From Hibiscus mutabilis (taxonomy: Eukaryota; Streptophyta; Magnoliopsida; Malvales; Malvaceae), in NCBI GenBank assembly GCA_019671005.1, contig CM033745.1, positions 16,234,921 to 16,298,920 on the forward strand: 64,000 bases of DNA, given 5' to 3'. Shown piece by piece: positions 31,493 through 43,680 of this stretch (position 1 is the first letter of the stretch; each line of letters opens with the position of its first letter). The notes below the pieces were generated by a model, which was not told where the DNA came from, made no database searches, and saw nothing but the letters and a program-made list of their open reading frames with translations. The position numbers and the translations under genes were made by a program.

Positions 31493-34484
31493 ATATATAT
31501 AACCTACGGTGAATATATATATATATATATATATATTCTAATATATAGCTTTAAATATATATCTTATATGTTCTACGCATTATATAATATATAGAAAATA
31601 GAGATATATTTTTATATAAGTATATATGTGTGATATTTATTTATGTTTACATAATATAGTTTATTTATGTTATATTGTTTTAATGCTTGATTTGTGGTTT
31701 TCTTTTTGTTTTTGCTAGGTTAAGCTTTTAGGTTAGTTGAGGGTAATTCGATTTAATTAATTTAAATTGTGAGCTCAACTTATTGGGGTATAATCTTTAA
31801 ATTAATCAGATTGATTTTTAGGGTTGCCTTTTAGAACTATAGCTAGACTTAAGGCTTGAATTAGTTTAGCAAATTTAAATTTATCTTTGGCTTATTGGGA
31901 TAAATGTTAAATTCATTAAACTAGTTGAACAATTTCTTAATGACCCTTTTAGGATAAAATTGACATTGACCATGGGTGGGAACTTAAATTAAATTCATGA
32001 TTGATTAATTTGACTAATTTTTAAATAGTATCATTGGCTTATTGTGATACTAGTTTAAAATTAATCCACTTAATTATCGTGATTCAAGATAATCCATAAA
32101 TTATTAGGGTTTTCTAGTTTTTAGGTTTAATTAATTTAGGGTTAATATTAGACTCACCTAGTTAATAATTAGATCACTAATTGAACGTTCATAATTTGGA
32201 CTTTTTAGGTTAAGACTTTAGTGGGCTTAGTGTAACATCCCAAAATATAGCCTGGAAGTGTATTATTAACTTGAATATAGTTCAATTTGAATAAAAGACA
32301 TCTCTAGTATGGTAAATTAAATAGTTAAGGACCAATTAGTGAAGTTTAGGAAGTTTGCTAGCTATTATGAAAGGCCTAATTTGAAATCCTAATTTGGTGG
32401 GAGGAATGCATGTTAAACCATTAAGAAGTGGAGGACTAACACATGTGTCAATCTAAGAAATAACCATGTGTAGTGGAGGAGGGAGACGCTGGTCATGCAA
32501 GAGGGAAATAACCAAACTCATTGTTATCACCATCTCCTTCATGAAATCGAAATGTTCTTGAGAGAGAGAGATAACTGAGGGAAAGTTGCTATCGGGTTAT
32601 GCTAGCTAAAAATTGGGGCTTTATGTTTGAATAGAGTGCAAGAGAAGGTAATTACTTGCTTCTTTTCATATTTAGATGAATTGTTGTTGTTATTATAGTG
32701 ATATATGCATGTATATGAATTTCTTTTTTATCCTAGAGGGAACTCACGATTAGAAAGATGAACCATGGCAAATTTCCATGTTTTGGTGATTTTGCGGTGA
32801 AGTTTAATTGTGTTAAAATGCATAAGAATGAACTTAATTTGATGTTAAAATAGGTAAAATAATTGGATTGGAAAATTGATTAATCAGGGACTAATTAGTA
32901 AAGTCGAATTATGCTTGGAATTTTTGAGTGTGTTCGAATGGCATGTATATACAATGAATTGCCATAGTTGATGATTGTTGAGAGTGTAAGTAAGTAAGTA
33001 AGTAAGTATATATATATATGATTCTTTCATTGGCCGAATTGTGTACTTGTTAGTTGTCTTTGATTTTATGAATTTGTTTGCACATTTGGTCTTTGGTGGG
33101 TACATTATATGTTTGAGGTATTAAGGCATATAGATGAACTTTGGTGGGTACATTATTGTAGTGTAACAAAACTGTGCAGAATTGTAGTATAAAACAATGT
33201 CAATTGTGCTTTAAAACTGGGCAGAAATGAGGATTAAAACTGTGCAGTTTTGAACAAGCTTAAAATGCAGTTTCGAACAAGTTAAAAAATGTAGTTTTGA
33301 ATAAGCTTAAAAATGGACTTTAGGGGACTGTTTTGAAGCATGTGATGGTGCATATATGAAAACAGGGCAGATTTGAAAATATAAATGTAAACATCTATAA
33401 ACTAGACTGTTTTGTAAGTGATGTAAATGTCAATGGATTGTTTTAAGTCGAAATGAAAGTATATGAAATTGTTTTTCATACATGAAAATGTTAAAAGGGC
33501 TGTATGTACATGATTATATGTGTAATAAAGGCTGAATTGTATTTTGAATAAACTTGGTGGGCTGTTTTGAATGTGAAATGAAATGTGGGGATTGTTTTGA
33601 GTAGTTAAAAACAGGGGAAGTGCTTTAAGAATGTGTGTACGGACTGTTTTATAAGCCTAGGGGTTGTTTTAAGTAATTAAGCATGAGTGCTAATGTATGA
33701 GCTGCTTTGTGTGAAAATATATGTATCCTTGAATAATGAATAGATTTTTATGTGATTGATTGTTAGTTATTGTGCTAATACACGGTTGCACTTTTTGTTA
33801 TATTAGACCAAGAAGAAGCTAGGAAAGAATTTGGATAAATAACAAGATATGATTAAGGATTTAGGTATCCCGTAACTTCGGGATAAGATATGAGTGTAGT
33901 TTAAAGTCTTGGGATAGATTGGAACTATCTCGAGCATCTTTATTTGCTTTAATTTACATTGCTTGTTCGTTAAATTAAATGATGTTGCACGTGTAATCTT
34001 GGATTTGAGGTAAGTACTTTGATAAAAGTACTTTATAAAATGAAATACTTGATGAAGTCATGATATATGTTTGAAATATGCATAAGATTATATATGCTTA
34101 ATACGAAAAGTTATCAACTTTGTTTGGAAAGTATATGAACATGAAGTTAGGCTTATCTCTTTTATAAACAATAGATGATATGAAATACCTGTTCGGAAAT
34201 TACATGTGATTTAAAATGCTTAATATGTTATGAAACAAGCCTTGGTGGCAATGTTATTAAAGATATGGAGCAATGCTCATATATAATGAGAAATTCACAT
34301 GAGGTGAATAAATGTCTAATATGAAAGACAATAAGCATGGTGATATGATATTTGATGTGGAGCTATTCTCAATCTGTCTCTAACAAGATAAGATAATTGT
34401 GAAAGCCTTGGTCTCGAGTCAGTCATAGGTATAGTTGGCATGTCATAGAGTCCATAGAGCTTGAGTTTAGGGTGGACTACGGTC

Positions 34485-34585
34485 CTTATTTGGCGACAGT
34501 AGGAGGGAAGTTTTGTGGTCACTTGGCGACAGTAGGAGGGATATACCGGTACTGCGAGTACCATTTTATTTGGCGACAATTTGGT
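34485..34585. repeat. Short direct repeats in the 5.9-kb element
   Basis: 'tggcgacagtaggaggga' occurs at about 34491 and 34525, with a related 'tggcgacaatt' at 34571. They form an imperfect repeat of about 34-46 bp. Confidence 0.7.
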
Positions 34586-35129
34586 TGTGGATTCGTATAC
34601 CTAGGCTGCTATTCGATTCTCAAGGCTATAATAAAAGATAATAATGAATTTGCTTATCAAATTTAAAAGTTAACTAAATATCTTATGCTAAGGATAAGAT
34701 AACTTTGGTATGATATGGTTGATGATTTATGTACCAAAAAAACCTATAAATATGATTGCAGTATCTTTGATAACTTGTGTGACAAGAAATAAATGTAATT
34801 GTTAAGCAATGCATGATCATGGAAAAAAACTATGTTTAAGAGAATCAATGAATGCACAAGGTTTTGTAAAAAGGAAAAAGGTTTATGTGTATTCGAAATA
34901 TGGTCGATTTGATTACCTTTAAATGCATATCATTCGAACATCATGGAATGACATATCTATGTTTGTTTGAATGATACATTTCATTGGTTAATATCATGAA
35001 TGAATTAGAATATTATGTTCTTAGAATACTATGCCTAAGATATGCTATGTTTAAGATGTATTATGTTTGAAGTCTTAAACCTTGGGAGTTTACAAGTCAA
35101 ATTAATAAACTATTGTAATGACTTGTATA

Positions 35130-35154
35130 ACGAGTGTTTTGAAAGCTGTAAAAG

Positions 35155-35189
<35 letters not shown>

Positions 35190-35812
35190 CTTGTGAGCAG
35201 TTTTGAATAAATATAAAGATATGAGACTGTTTTGAAAGCTGTAAAAGTATATATGTGTCTTGTGAGCAGTTTTGAATAAATATAAAGTTATGAGACTGTT
35301 TTGAAAACTGTAAAAGTATATATATGTGTGTCTTGTGAGCAGTTTTGAATAAATATAAAGATATAAAACTGTTTTGAAAACTGTAAAAGTATATATATAT
35401 GTCTTGTCAGCAGTTTTGAATAATATAAAGATATGAGACTGTTTTGAAAACTGTAAAAGTATATATATGTGTCTTGTGAGCAGTTTTGAATAATATAAAG
35501 ATATGAGACTGTTTTGAAAACTGTAAAAGTATATATATGTGTCTTGTGAGCAGTTTTGAATAAATATAAAGATATGAGACTGTTTTGAAAATAGTAAAAG
35601 TATATATATGTGTCTTGTGAGCAATTTTGAATAAATATAAAGATATGAGACTGTTTTGAAAACTGTAAAAGTATATATGTGTTCTGTGAGCAGTTTTGAA
35701 TAAATATAAAGATATGAGACTATTTTGAAAACTGTAAAAGTATATATATATGTGTCTTGTGAGCAGTTTTGAATAAATATAAAGACATGAGACTGTTTGA
35801 AAATTGTAAAAG

Positions 35813-35874
<62 letters not shown>

Positions 35875-36010
35875 TGTCTGTGTCTGTGTGTGTGTCTGTG
35901 TGTGTGTTGTGAGCAGTTTTGAATAAATATAAAGATATTGGACTGTTTTTAAAACTGTAAATGTATATTTATGTGCCTTTTGAACAGTTTTGGATAAATA
36001 TAAAGATATT
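35130..36010. repeat. Tandem array of ~62-75-bp units
   Basis: About a dozen units built from 'gtaaaagtatatat', a (tg)n stretch, 'cttgtgagcagttttgaata' and 'aatataaagatatgagactg'. Length varies mainly in the TA/TG run. A minus-strand frame through it (35097-35624) is Ile/Tyr/Phe-rich repeat translation, not a protein. Loose relatives of the 'cagttttgaa' core occur at 33160-33330 in the same element. Confidence 0.92.
35816..35911. repeat. (TG)n microsatellite
   Basis: A nearly pure GT run of about 90 bp, with a few C interruptions near its right end, replaces the short TG run of one tandem unit. Confidence 0.95.
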
Positions 36011-38142
36011 GGACCATTTTAAAAACTATAATGTATATATATGTACTTTTGAGCCGATATATATATATGTATATGTAATGGTCTACTTATATAGTAAGGG
36101 TACAAATGATGATGTAGATAAACAAAAATGTATTAATGTAATGGGTTATTTGAACTATAAGATTTTGATAAAAGAAACCAAGAAAGTTTATAAGTTAAGT
36201 AAGGAATTATGTTAAAACTTGCATAGCAAGTAAAGTAAATCTAAATTCATTACATGATCTTTTAGAGATTAGATAGGCTTAATAAATGCCCATATGCTTA
36301 TAAATTATGGATAACTTTGGATGTACTCATGTGTTGTTTGGATTCCTTGTTTGGGAATAGCTACCCCTTTTTTATCCAAGCTTAGAATATTTGTATGATC
36401 AATAGATATCAGTGATAGTAATAGGTTATAGTTTTATGAATTCAGACGCTTAAAGCTACCTCACTAAGCTTAAGCTTACTTTGTCCTTTCAATGCATTTC
36501 AGGGTAAGCCTGCTTTCGGTCATCTTAAGAGCTTGGACGAGATCACAAGGACCAAGATGTATGTTTGTAACCCCTTAATGTACTCCTAGATGGTGGCACA
36601 TGTTTTGATAGGTATGCATTGTGCATTTAGGTTTCCTTTGTGGCTTATTTTGTACATAAGCCTTATAAGTATTCAAGCTTTGTAAAGGCTTTTATAATAA
36701 CCTATGTTTGATTTCATGATTGATGAATGCCTTGAATGCTTTGGTATGAGACTAGGAATTTGAATGAATGTTAAGTTTCATGCGAGCCAACCTAAGAATG
36801 ATGGCTTGAATGTTTAGATTTAAGAAATTAGTGTTGTGTTTAGTTGAATGTTTGGAATAGTTATATTGGTTGTTTGTGTGTTTGATGAGGTACATGTGTA
36901 TATGCGCATATAGTAGTTGGAAACATTAGGATATTATATGTGAGTATATGCTTGTAAGTACCTATCTTGAGTTAAGGTCCTAATATATATTCATGATCTG
37001 AAGTAATGTATGAATAATGGTATTAGTCGAGTGATTATATAATTATGACCTGTAAATGTTTTACTAAAAAAGCTTAATAGGAATAGAACTGAGTGGTCAA
37101 GCTTATGGGACAAGCTAGTCCAAGTATTTCTAAAATTGATCATTAATTCAAGTTAACTCTCCAGATCTTACATTTTCTTGAATAGTCGAACTTGGCTGCC
37201 TTGTTCCATAACATAAGCTAGAGAAATGGTACTGCTACGTAGAAGTTGTACGTAATTGAATAAGAATGGTTTTTGTATGACGATTATCTAATTTTTTTGT
37301 ACTCAAGTATAACTATCACCTTTCTGGAAATGGTGGATCATGCCTCGAAATGACTTGTAAGATAAGTCTAGATATTATGATAATCGAATGATTGATTAAT
37401 GCTTAAGTAAAGTTTGACTTGCCATCCAAAATACTTGTTGTTACTGTTGAGTGACTAATTGTGATATGTGATGCCTGACGAATAATTCTGAGTAAAAACT
37501 CTTGATTAGAAATAATGCAACCTGTAATTTAAAGATCACTAAACAGTGGTTTGCTATTTACTGTTGATCTTAAGCATTGATTTCACGTCTTAAAAATGGC
37601 TAGAAGTATACAAGTTGGTAACTAAGTTGGAACCTGATAATTGGTATGAAACATAAGTATTCATATGAGATAGTTGAAGCAATCCAACAAACTTTGAGAT
37701 CTGAAATACATAGACTAAAGAGTATGCTATGATCTAGAGGTTGATACATGTTGATTAATGTTTGATTAATTGTTTGTATGCGATTCGTTGTTGGAGTTAG
37801 ACCTTTAGAAGTTAGAAAATGGTTTTAATTTACTCTGACTTTGAAAGCATGTTCAGTTGATTGTTATAAAGTTACCATGTATGTTTGTTTAGGACGTCTT
37901 CAGTATCCAGGGGTCGCGGACCGACCATAGAACCCTGTTCAATAAGTGGAATGCATTAGCTGTCCGCTCTCAGATTGGACAGTAAGGGTCGGAGAAAGGC
38001 AATTACTCATTCTTAAAACCAGCATTCTTAAGACCAAAGAGTCGGAGGGGGAAAGCTCTCCGTTCCTGGTTCTCCTGTAGCTGGATCCTCCGGAACACGT
38101 TCTAAGCCAGTTTATCTCCTAGACCAGGTTAGGGGTGTTACA

Positions 38143-38882
38143 CTTAGGGTTTTAATTTACATGCTCTTATTTGCTAATAATCATTTATATGACCTTTAAA
38201 ATTCTAATTGTACATGGTAATCAATTCATTTAAATTCAAAAAATGAGGTATTCATTAATTTTGATATTTGTTTCGTAACAATCTCGGCTCAATGGATGTT
38301 GACCAAATATTTGAATTAATTTTTACCGTTCGAATGTAAACCTTAATTAAAAATGGACAAGTCATAACATCATATCTAAATGCTTGCACCATGCATAAAG
38401 GTGTACAAAATTCGAACCATTAATTAACACGACAGTCAGGCTTATTTGATGTCAGTTTAATCTATGGTCCGATGTATCGTCATCCTTATTAATTAAATGT
38501 CCAATCAATTTGAACTCACTAATTTGATAAAGTTCGTCCAATTAAGGTTAATTTTCAATTAAGTACGCTTAATTAAATTAAATTTAAATTTAAATTATTT
38601 TCATCCATTTAAAAGCAACAAATATTTTGGTACCGATTTCCGGGCATGATGGGGGTGTTAATCCTTCCCCACACTTAACCAACTCCCGAACACTTTCAAA
38701 ATGAATCTCTGGTTTTTAAGGTGTCCGGCCTACCTTAACCAAGTGGCCAGTGATGACTACAAATATTCATTGTTTTCAACAAAACACGAATTTTCAAAAG
38801 AAATTCCCCTTAAACCCAAATTTTAGAAATATGGGGATACCCCCGTAGCTTCAAATTTTTAAAAGGAAAAAAGGTCATTACA
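38143..38882 (+). repeat. Right part of the interrupted 5' LTR
   Basis: Continues the LTR of 30935-32230 after the nested element and ends AAAAGGTCATTACA. It aligns to 49091-49510 and then extends past the point where the 3' LTR is cut. No gene. Confidence 0.8.
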
Positions 38883-38885
38883 GCA

Positions 38886-38903
38886 TGGCAACTCCGTTGG
38901 GGA
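38886..38903 (+). other. Primer-binding site, Ogre/Tat type
   Basis: TGGCAACTCCGTTGGGGA lies 3 bp after the LTR end. GAGAGTTAAGCC follows at 38934-38945. Confidence 0.8.
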
Positions 38904-40170
38904 ACGCATTTTATTTTTTCACCAAAACAAAAAGAGAGTTAAGCCAAGAAAATATTTGTTGCTTTTAATGATTGAAATTGTTGAAAATTTAATGGACTTT
39001 AATGAGGTCAATTCTTTCTTGAAAATGTGATTTGATTGCACGGTCTTTAATAATTGGTGGTCTTCGGATTAATTTTTCATTTAATTTCTAAGGAATCACT
39101 GACATGTGTTGCACCATGTTCATCAAGCTCTATACCCTAGCTCTGTCCCTTGAGTAGGAGTGAAATGCCACATACCCACGTGAGTAGCCCTCCACGGGTC
39201 GGTAATTCACTTTCGGAATCCACGCTTTTGACACGTGAGTAGCCCTCCACGTCACTAGGTTGTGCTTTCCCTCGAACCGAATCCAATTCACAAGCTTGTA
39301 ATGGGCCAGAATTAGGGTTCTTGTTGCCTTAGTTGGTAATAAGATAGGTTTAGGTACCCTTAATTTGAATCGAACCCATGCGTGAGAATCTAAGAAGCCC
39401 ACCCTATTAAAGCCATACAGATAACCATAATGAACTAGAATACATGTTGTTAGGCCTTTTAGTTGTTAATTTGTTTTGGTGTTGTTTTTTGTTTTATATT
39501 CATTATATCTATTACTAACTTATTGCTTTTCTTGCCTCGTTTTGTTCTATTATTTTTGTGCATATTCACAGCATTTTCATAATAAAGTGTTGATTCGAGA
39601 AAGTCCAAAAATTAAAGGTTTTCGTAATGGGAAAAGGAGTCCATAATAACAAGTTGAAAAAAAATCCCGAAGTTCAAGAGTAATTAGGGAATAAACAAAA
39701 ACAAGGAAGATGACGTCTCACATGACTATATGTTAGACTTGGCCAATTTATGCAAAAATGGCCAAGTCAATGTGATACCAATGACCAAAGGATCAAGTCA
39801 ACCGAGTTTATTTCAAGCCCCTAAAATTCAAGTTGTTTGATAGCTCAAGTAAAGAAAGCAAGGAGTACCTCAATATATCTAAGCTTCAAGAATGTGTTGG
39901 TTTAGAGAAAGAAAAAAAGCAAAGTTGTACCTTATGTGTAGTTATTTTCTTTTCTTGTTGTAATGAGACTTAATCTCCGTTATGGAAATTGTTTAATGAG
40001 GATGTTCGTCGATCAACACTTCTTTGCATTCATTCATGCTTTCATATTAGTATTTTTTCATGACATATTATTAGTTTTTGTTCAAATAATGCATTTTTGA
40101 ATATTCACTACATCATATGCATCACTAACTGGGGAAAGCATTCACCTTAGAAAGTAAAAGTGAGAAGAGA
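38904..40170 (+). other. Leader of the second Ogre-like element
   Basis: No gene is supported. A duplicated 'cacgtgagtagccctccac' motif occurs at 39178 and 39232. Near 39300 a weaker form of the shared leader block is visible. Confidence 0.45.
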
Positions 40171-41582
40171 ATGACTTTTAACCAGCTCAACTCCAGAAAT
40201 ATGAATGACCTAGTTGCTAGGGTGGATAAGCTCGAACACCTTGAAGAACATTTGGTTTGGAATCAAAGAGAGATAATATCATATGTGAAAAGGTTCCAAG
40301 AGGAAAAAATGGGGCAAATCAATGAACTGATGGGTATGATGGCAACCATGACCAAAGAAGAGGGTATGAAAGAACACTCATTTGTGCAAGAGGAGAGTGA
40401 GAGTTAGGATTGCTACTTCATAGCGGAAAGGATTTTGTCTGATGAAGACCAAGCCATCATCAACCAGTATGAGATAGCATGCATCGCCTCCGAATGCCCT
40501 ACCAAATTGGTGAAAATCTTGCCTTCACCAACAAATGAAAAGTTGAGTAAGTCAAAGCCACAAGATGAAGAAAGTGCAAAGTGCAAAAAGAGGATGAAGA
40601 TATCAGCTACATCAACATTGGAATTGTCACCCCCTCTTTTACAAAAAGTCAGCCTTTCATATCAACGACTTCAGAATTTGATCAATTATCGGTCAATTAG
40701 TCTTTTGATGCTCAAGAGGACAAAGAGAAATCGAAAGACTTTCAATTCACTCCTAGTCCTTTCACATACCAAGATTTGTTCTCTAAGTTGTTGCACGCCC
40801 GACTAATTGCACCATGCTTTGTCAAAGCTCAGTCGCTTCCATATCCGAGATGGTACAATGAGGAAGACCGTTTCGATTACCATGCCGAAATTCAAGGGCA
40901 TTCTATTGAGAGATGTGTGAGTTTTAAGCGTAAAGTTCAACGCCTTCTAGATCTTGGGGTGGTAGAGTTTGAGACAACTGGTCCAGGTCTGAAGGTTAAT
41001 TTCCCAATTGTGGCCAGCACTATAAAATTGGGGAAAGATCATGTCTCCATGATAAAAAATTGGATAAAGCAAAATTGCCAACATCAACAAAATTTGAAAA
41101 TGTCAGCAATCACAACTATTCCATAGAAAGTTTTGTTCTGAACCCGCTTGAGAATTCATGAGTAGTTCTAGAGGAGTCCACAAAAGTGAAAATGCTTGAG
41201 AATAATGTTGTTCTCAAGGAATGATGGTTCATTTTAAAGAAAAAAGGGGCAAAAGGCATAACAAAGATGCAAAAGGAGTAACAAGAGAACGAAGATATTA
41301 TTCCCGATGTCAAATTCTGAGTTACTACCCCTGTTAGTTCAGAACAAACTCTTGAGGCCACCTCTCATGAAGCGATATGCTTATTTCAATCTTAATGTGT
41401 TTGGTACCAGGGTTCTATGTGGATATCATCAAGGTGATTTTATCCATACGACGAAAGAGTGTGTGTTTTTGAAAGGCAAGATCTATGAACTTATTAGGAA
41501 AAGAATGCTTTCTTTCGAGAATGGGAGACCTAAGATCAATAAAGGGGTTGAGTTTTTGGGAAAGATTGAAGAATCGGGATGA
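40171..41582 (+). pseudogene. gag: Broken Ogre-type gag-related region
   Basis: Three consecutive pieces in different frames. 40171-40407 is a coiled-coil start with a Met-rich 'INELMGMMATM'. 40776-41126 contains 'LPYPRWYNEEDRFDYHAE' and 'GHSIERC', a knuckle-like module whose first Cys is missing. 41307-41582 carries 'SELLPLLVQNKLL' and C-X2-H-X5-H-X4-C ('CGYHQGDFIHTTKEC'). Thus two C-terminal Gag cassettes lie in series, as in the element at 6315. Stops and frameshifts prevent a full product. Capsid sequence like that of 11553-12635 is not evident. Confidence 0.7.
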
Positions 41583-43389
41583 ATGACCAGTGGTCGAGGT
41601 TTTCTAGTGCATCCAATCCATGTCTTTAGGTTTTATCTTTTCTACTTTTTCTCACATGTTTTTCTTGTTGTCCTTTTTATGTGTGTAATTAGCTTTGCTA
41701 CTCTTTGCCCAAAAGTAGCAAGGATTTTTCTGTAAGGGCATATGCCTTTTTCATTTCAATGAAAGGATGTATCTTTTAATTGAATATATATGTGTATATT
41801 CTTTCTTACCCTCGTAGATCCCCATGATGTGGCATTGATTCTAATAAAAAGATCAATCGATGGACATTAATTCTAATAAAAAGATTAATTGAATGATATG
41901 ATTACTACTCCTTTGATGATGTTCGAATAAGTCTCTCTTGCATAGTACACTCGATTGGTGATTTCAAAAGAAAAAAAGAAAATATAAAATTACTACTCAA
42001 ATCGATGTTCGATGATAAGAAAATAGTAAAAGGCTAAATAAGGAAAGATCCACTTAGTTTTTTTCAACTTGAGAAAATTGTTTAACAAAAAATTTCAAAT
42101 CATAAATGCAATTATCGAGGCTATTAGGAAAGAACAAATCTATTAAGAAAAAGGTTCCCACCTGTTGAATACCCAAATCATAAATAAAAATATCTAAAAT
42201 CAACAAACAATTGAATAAGTCTCGGAGCATCCTAATGGAGCTATGAATGGAGAAAAAATCTAATAAGGAACTAGATTCCACCTGTTCAATAACCTAGCAT
42301 CGAGATGACTCTTTGAAGACACCGATATGATGATGAATCACAATTGGAAGAATACATTTGTACTAAGAATTCTTAGTTTGATGTTTTCTCACTCTCCGTG
42401 TGGGTTAAACAAAATTTTGAAAATCGGCATATAAGAATGAATGAAAAACATGAGAAACTAGAAGGAGTAGTTTTCGAACCAATCAAGCAAGTACCATAAT
42501 CATGAGGATGAACTGAGCAATCTAAGAGAAATTTCTCAAATATCACCACAACATTCAAAGGCAAATTGTTGATCCCCGGAGGGATTGAATCTAAGACGCT
42601 CTTGCATTTGATATCTGGGGCATTCTATTCTTTTTCTATTTCATTTTGTATATTAACCCTAAAAGCATCCTCTATTGAAATGATTGATTAGCAAACTAAT
42701 GTATAGACAAAAAGAAATGGAAAAAAGAGATAGAAAAGGAAAGAAAATAAAAGAAAAAAAGAGAAATAGAAAGAATAAGGTCTCTCTTCACTTTTAGAAT
42801 AGAGTTTGGGGTGCAAGGTCAGATATGTACACGATCGGCCTAATACAAACTTGTCAGTGATCCTGAAGGGAATAATAGCAAGCATTTGTATGCTACGCGG
42901 TTCAAGGACTCAAAATGAGTGTCTACCATAAGACCTTGGTTGGCTTAGAAAAATAAAGATTGAATTCTATGGAAAATTTAGAGACTCGTGGGGCATGTCT
43001 TCAGCCTAGCATTGAGATGGAAGAAAGACCATACCAAGGGGTCATGGATAAGTAACCATTGAGCTCGAGAAAGAGAGGAGGTACTACTAAAGATCAAGAA
43101 AGAAAAAAGGGTATCTTAAGAAGAAAGGCATCGACCCAACCATTCGACATTGGTCAGAAGTTAACCAAAGTGTACAAGGCGTTAGTTTATCAAGCGAGCG
43201 GGGTATACTCATGTCAGCTTACAATAAAATAAGTTGCGAAAGCTGAAACAAATTTAGGAAAGATGGGATTGACGGTTGCAAAGTCAGTATCGTGAAAGTT
43301 ATAATGACATTGTACGCTTGATGTATGTCTGAGTTAATCAGCCTTCGTTTTGAACCATCTTTCATCTTTGGAATCATTCTTTCTATTGC
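41583..43389 (+). other. Non-coding region with the shared post-gag block
   Basis: About 1.8 kb without a gene. 41800-42640 contains motifs in the same order as the two other elements, e.g. 'atgtggcattgattctaat' (41826) and 'aatcatgaggatgaactgag' (42498). An A-rich run lies at 42720-42780. Confidence 0.5.
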
Positions 43390-43680
43390 TTCGCTTTTAA
43401 CGGGAATGACTCAATGCCTACGATTGAGGAGTATACCATTTTGCTCAATCAGATGAGTGTTCATAAGGACTGGGTTTACACAAAACCGTTGAAGTCCCAT
43501 GATTATCCCTTGAAGCTTAAAACCTTAGCCAAAATGAGTGAAGATTGGGGCAAAGGTTTGATTCAGAGTCGTGGGAACCGAACTGCCTTTTCATGAGAGC
43601 GTACCTACACACCCGGATGAAGTCATAAAGATGAATCTGTTTGCTTTAGGATTTATGGTTTGATCCTTTTTTCCTTGATA
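43390..43680 (+). pseudogene. Plant mobile domain (PMD) fragment
   Basis: The frame at 43414-43596 starts 'MPTIEEYTILLNQM' and continues '...LAKMSEDWGKGL'. A second frame then reads 'HPDEVIKMNLFALGFMV'. Both match, in order, segments of the PMD as found in transposon-borne PMD proteins (P-T-x-E-E-Y near the start; 'HPD...FALxIYGL' further on). Only about a quarter of the domain remains, with a frameshift and stops. Its presence behind gag fits capture of a PMD gene by this lineage. Identified by motif recall, without a search. Confidence 0.6.

Larger units (their letters stand above)
32231..38142 (+). mobile_element. 5.9-kb LTR-like insertion with CTTAG target duplication (probable solo LTR)
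   Basis: It begins TGTAACATCCC and ends GGGTGTTACA (inverted TGTAAC/GTTACA), flanked on both sides by CTTAG (32226-32230 and 38143-38147). The homologous 3' LTR at 49080-49110 has a single CCTAG and no insertion, an empty-site control. No coding frame, internal LTR pair, primer site or polypurine tract is evident. The parsimonious reading is a solo LTR of a chromovirus-like Ty3/gypsy family that has grown by internal tandem repeats; a LARD-like non-autonomous element is the alternative. Confidence 0.82.

Noticed and set aside
35097..35624. 175-codon minus-strand frame rich in Ile, Tyr and Phe
   Set aside because: It is a translation of the AT-rich ~66-bp tandem array. It has no domain and its repeats vary freely in length elsewhere in the array.
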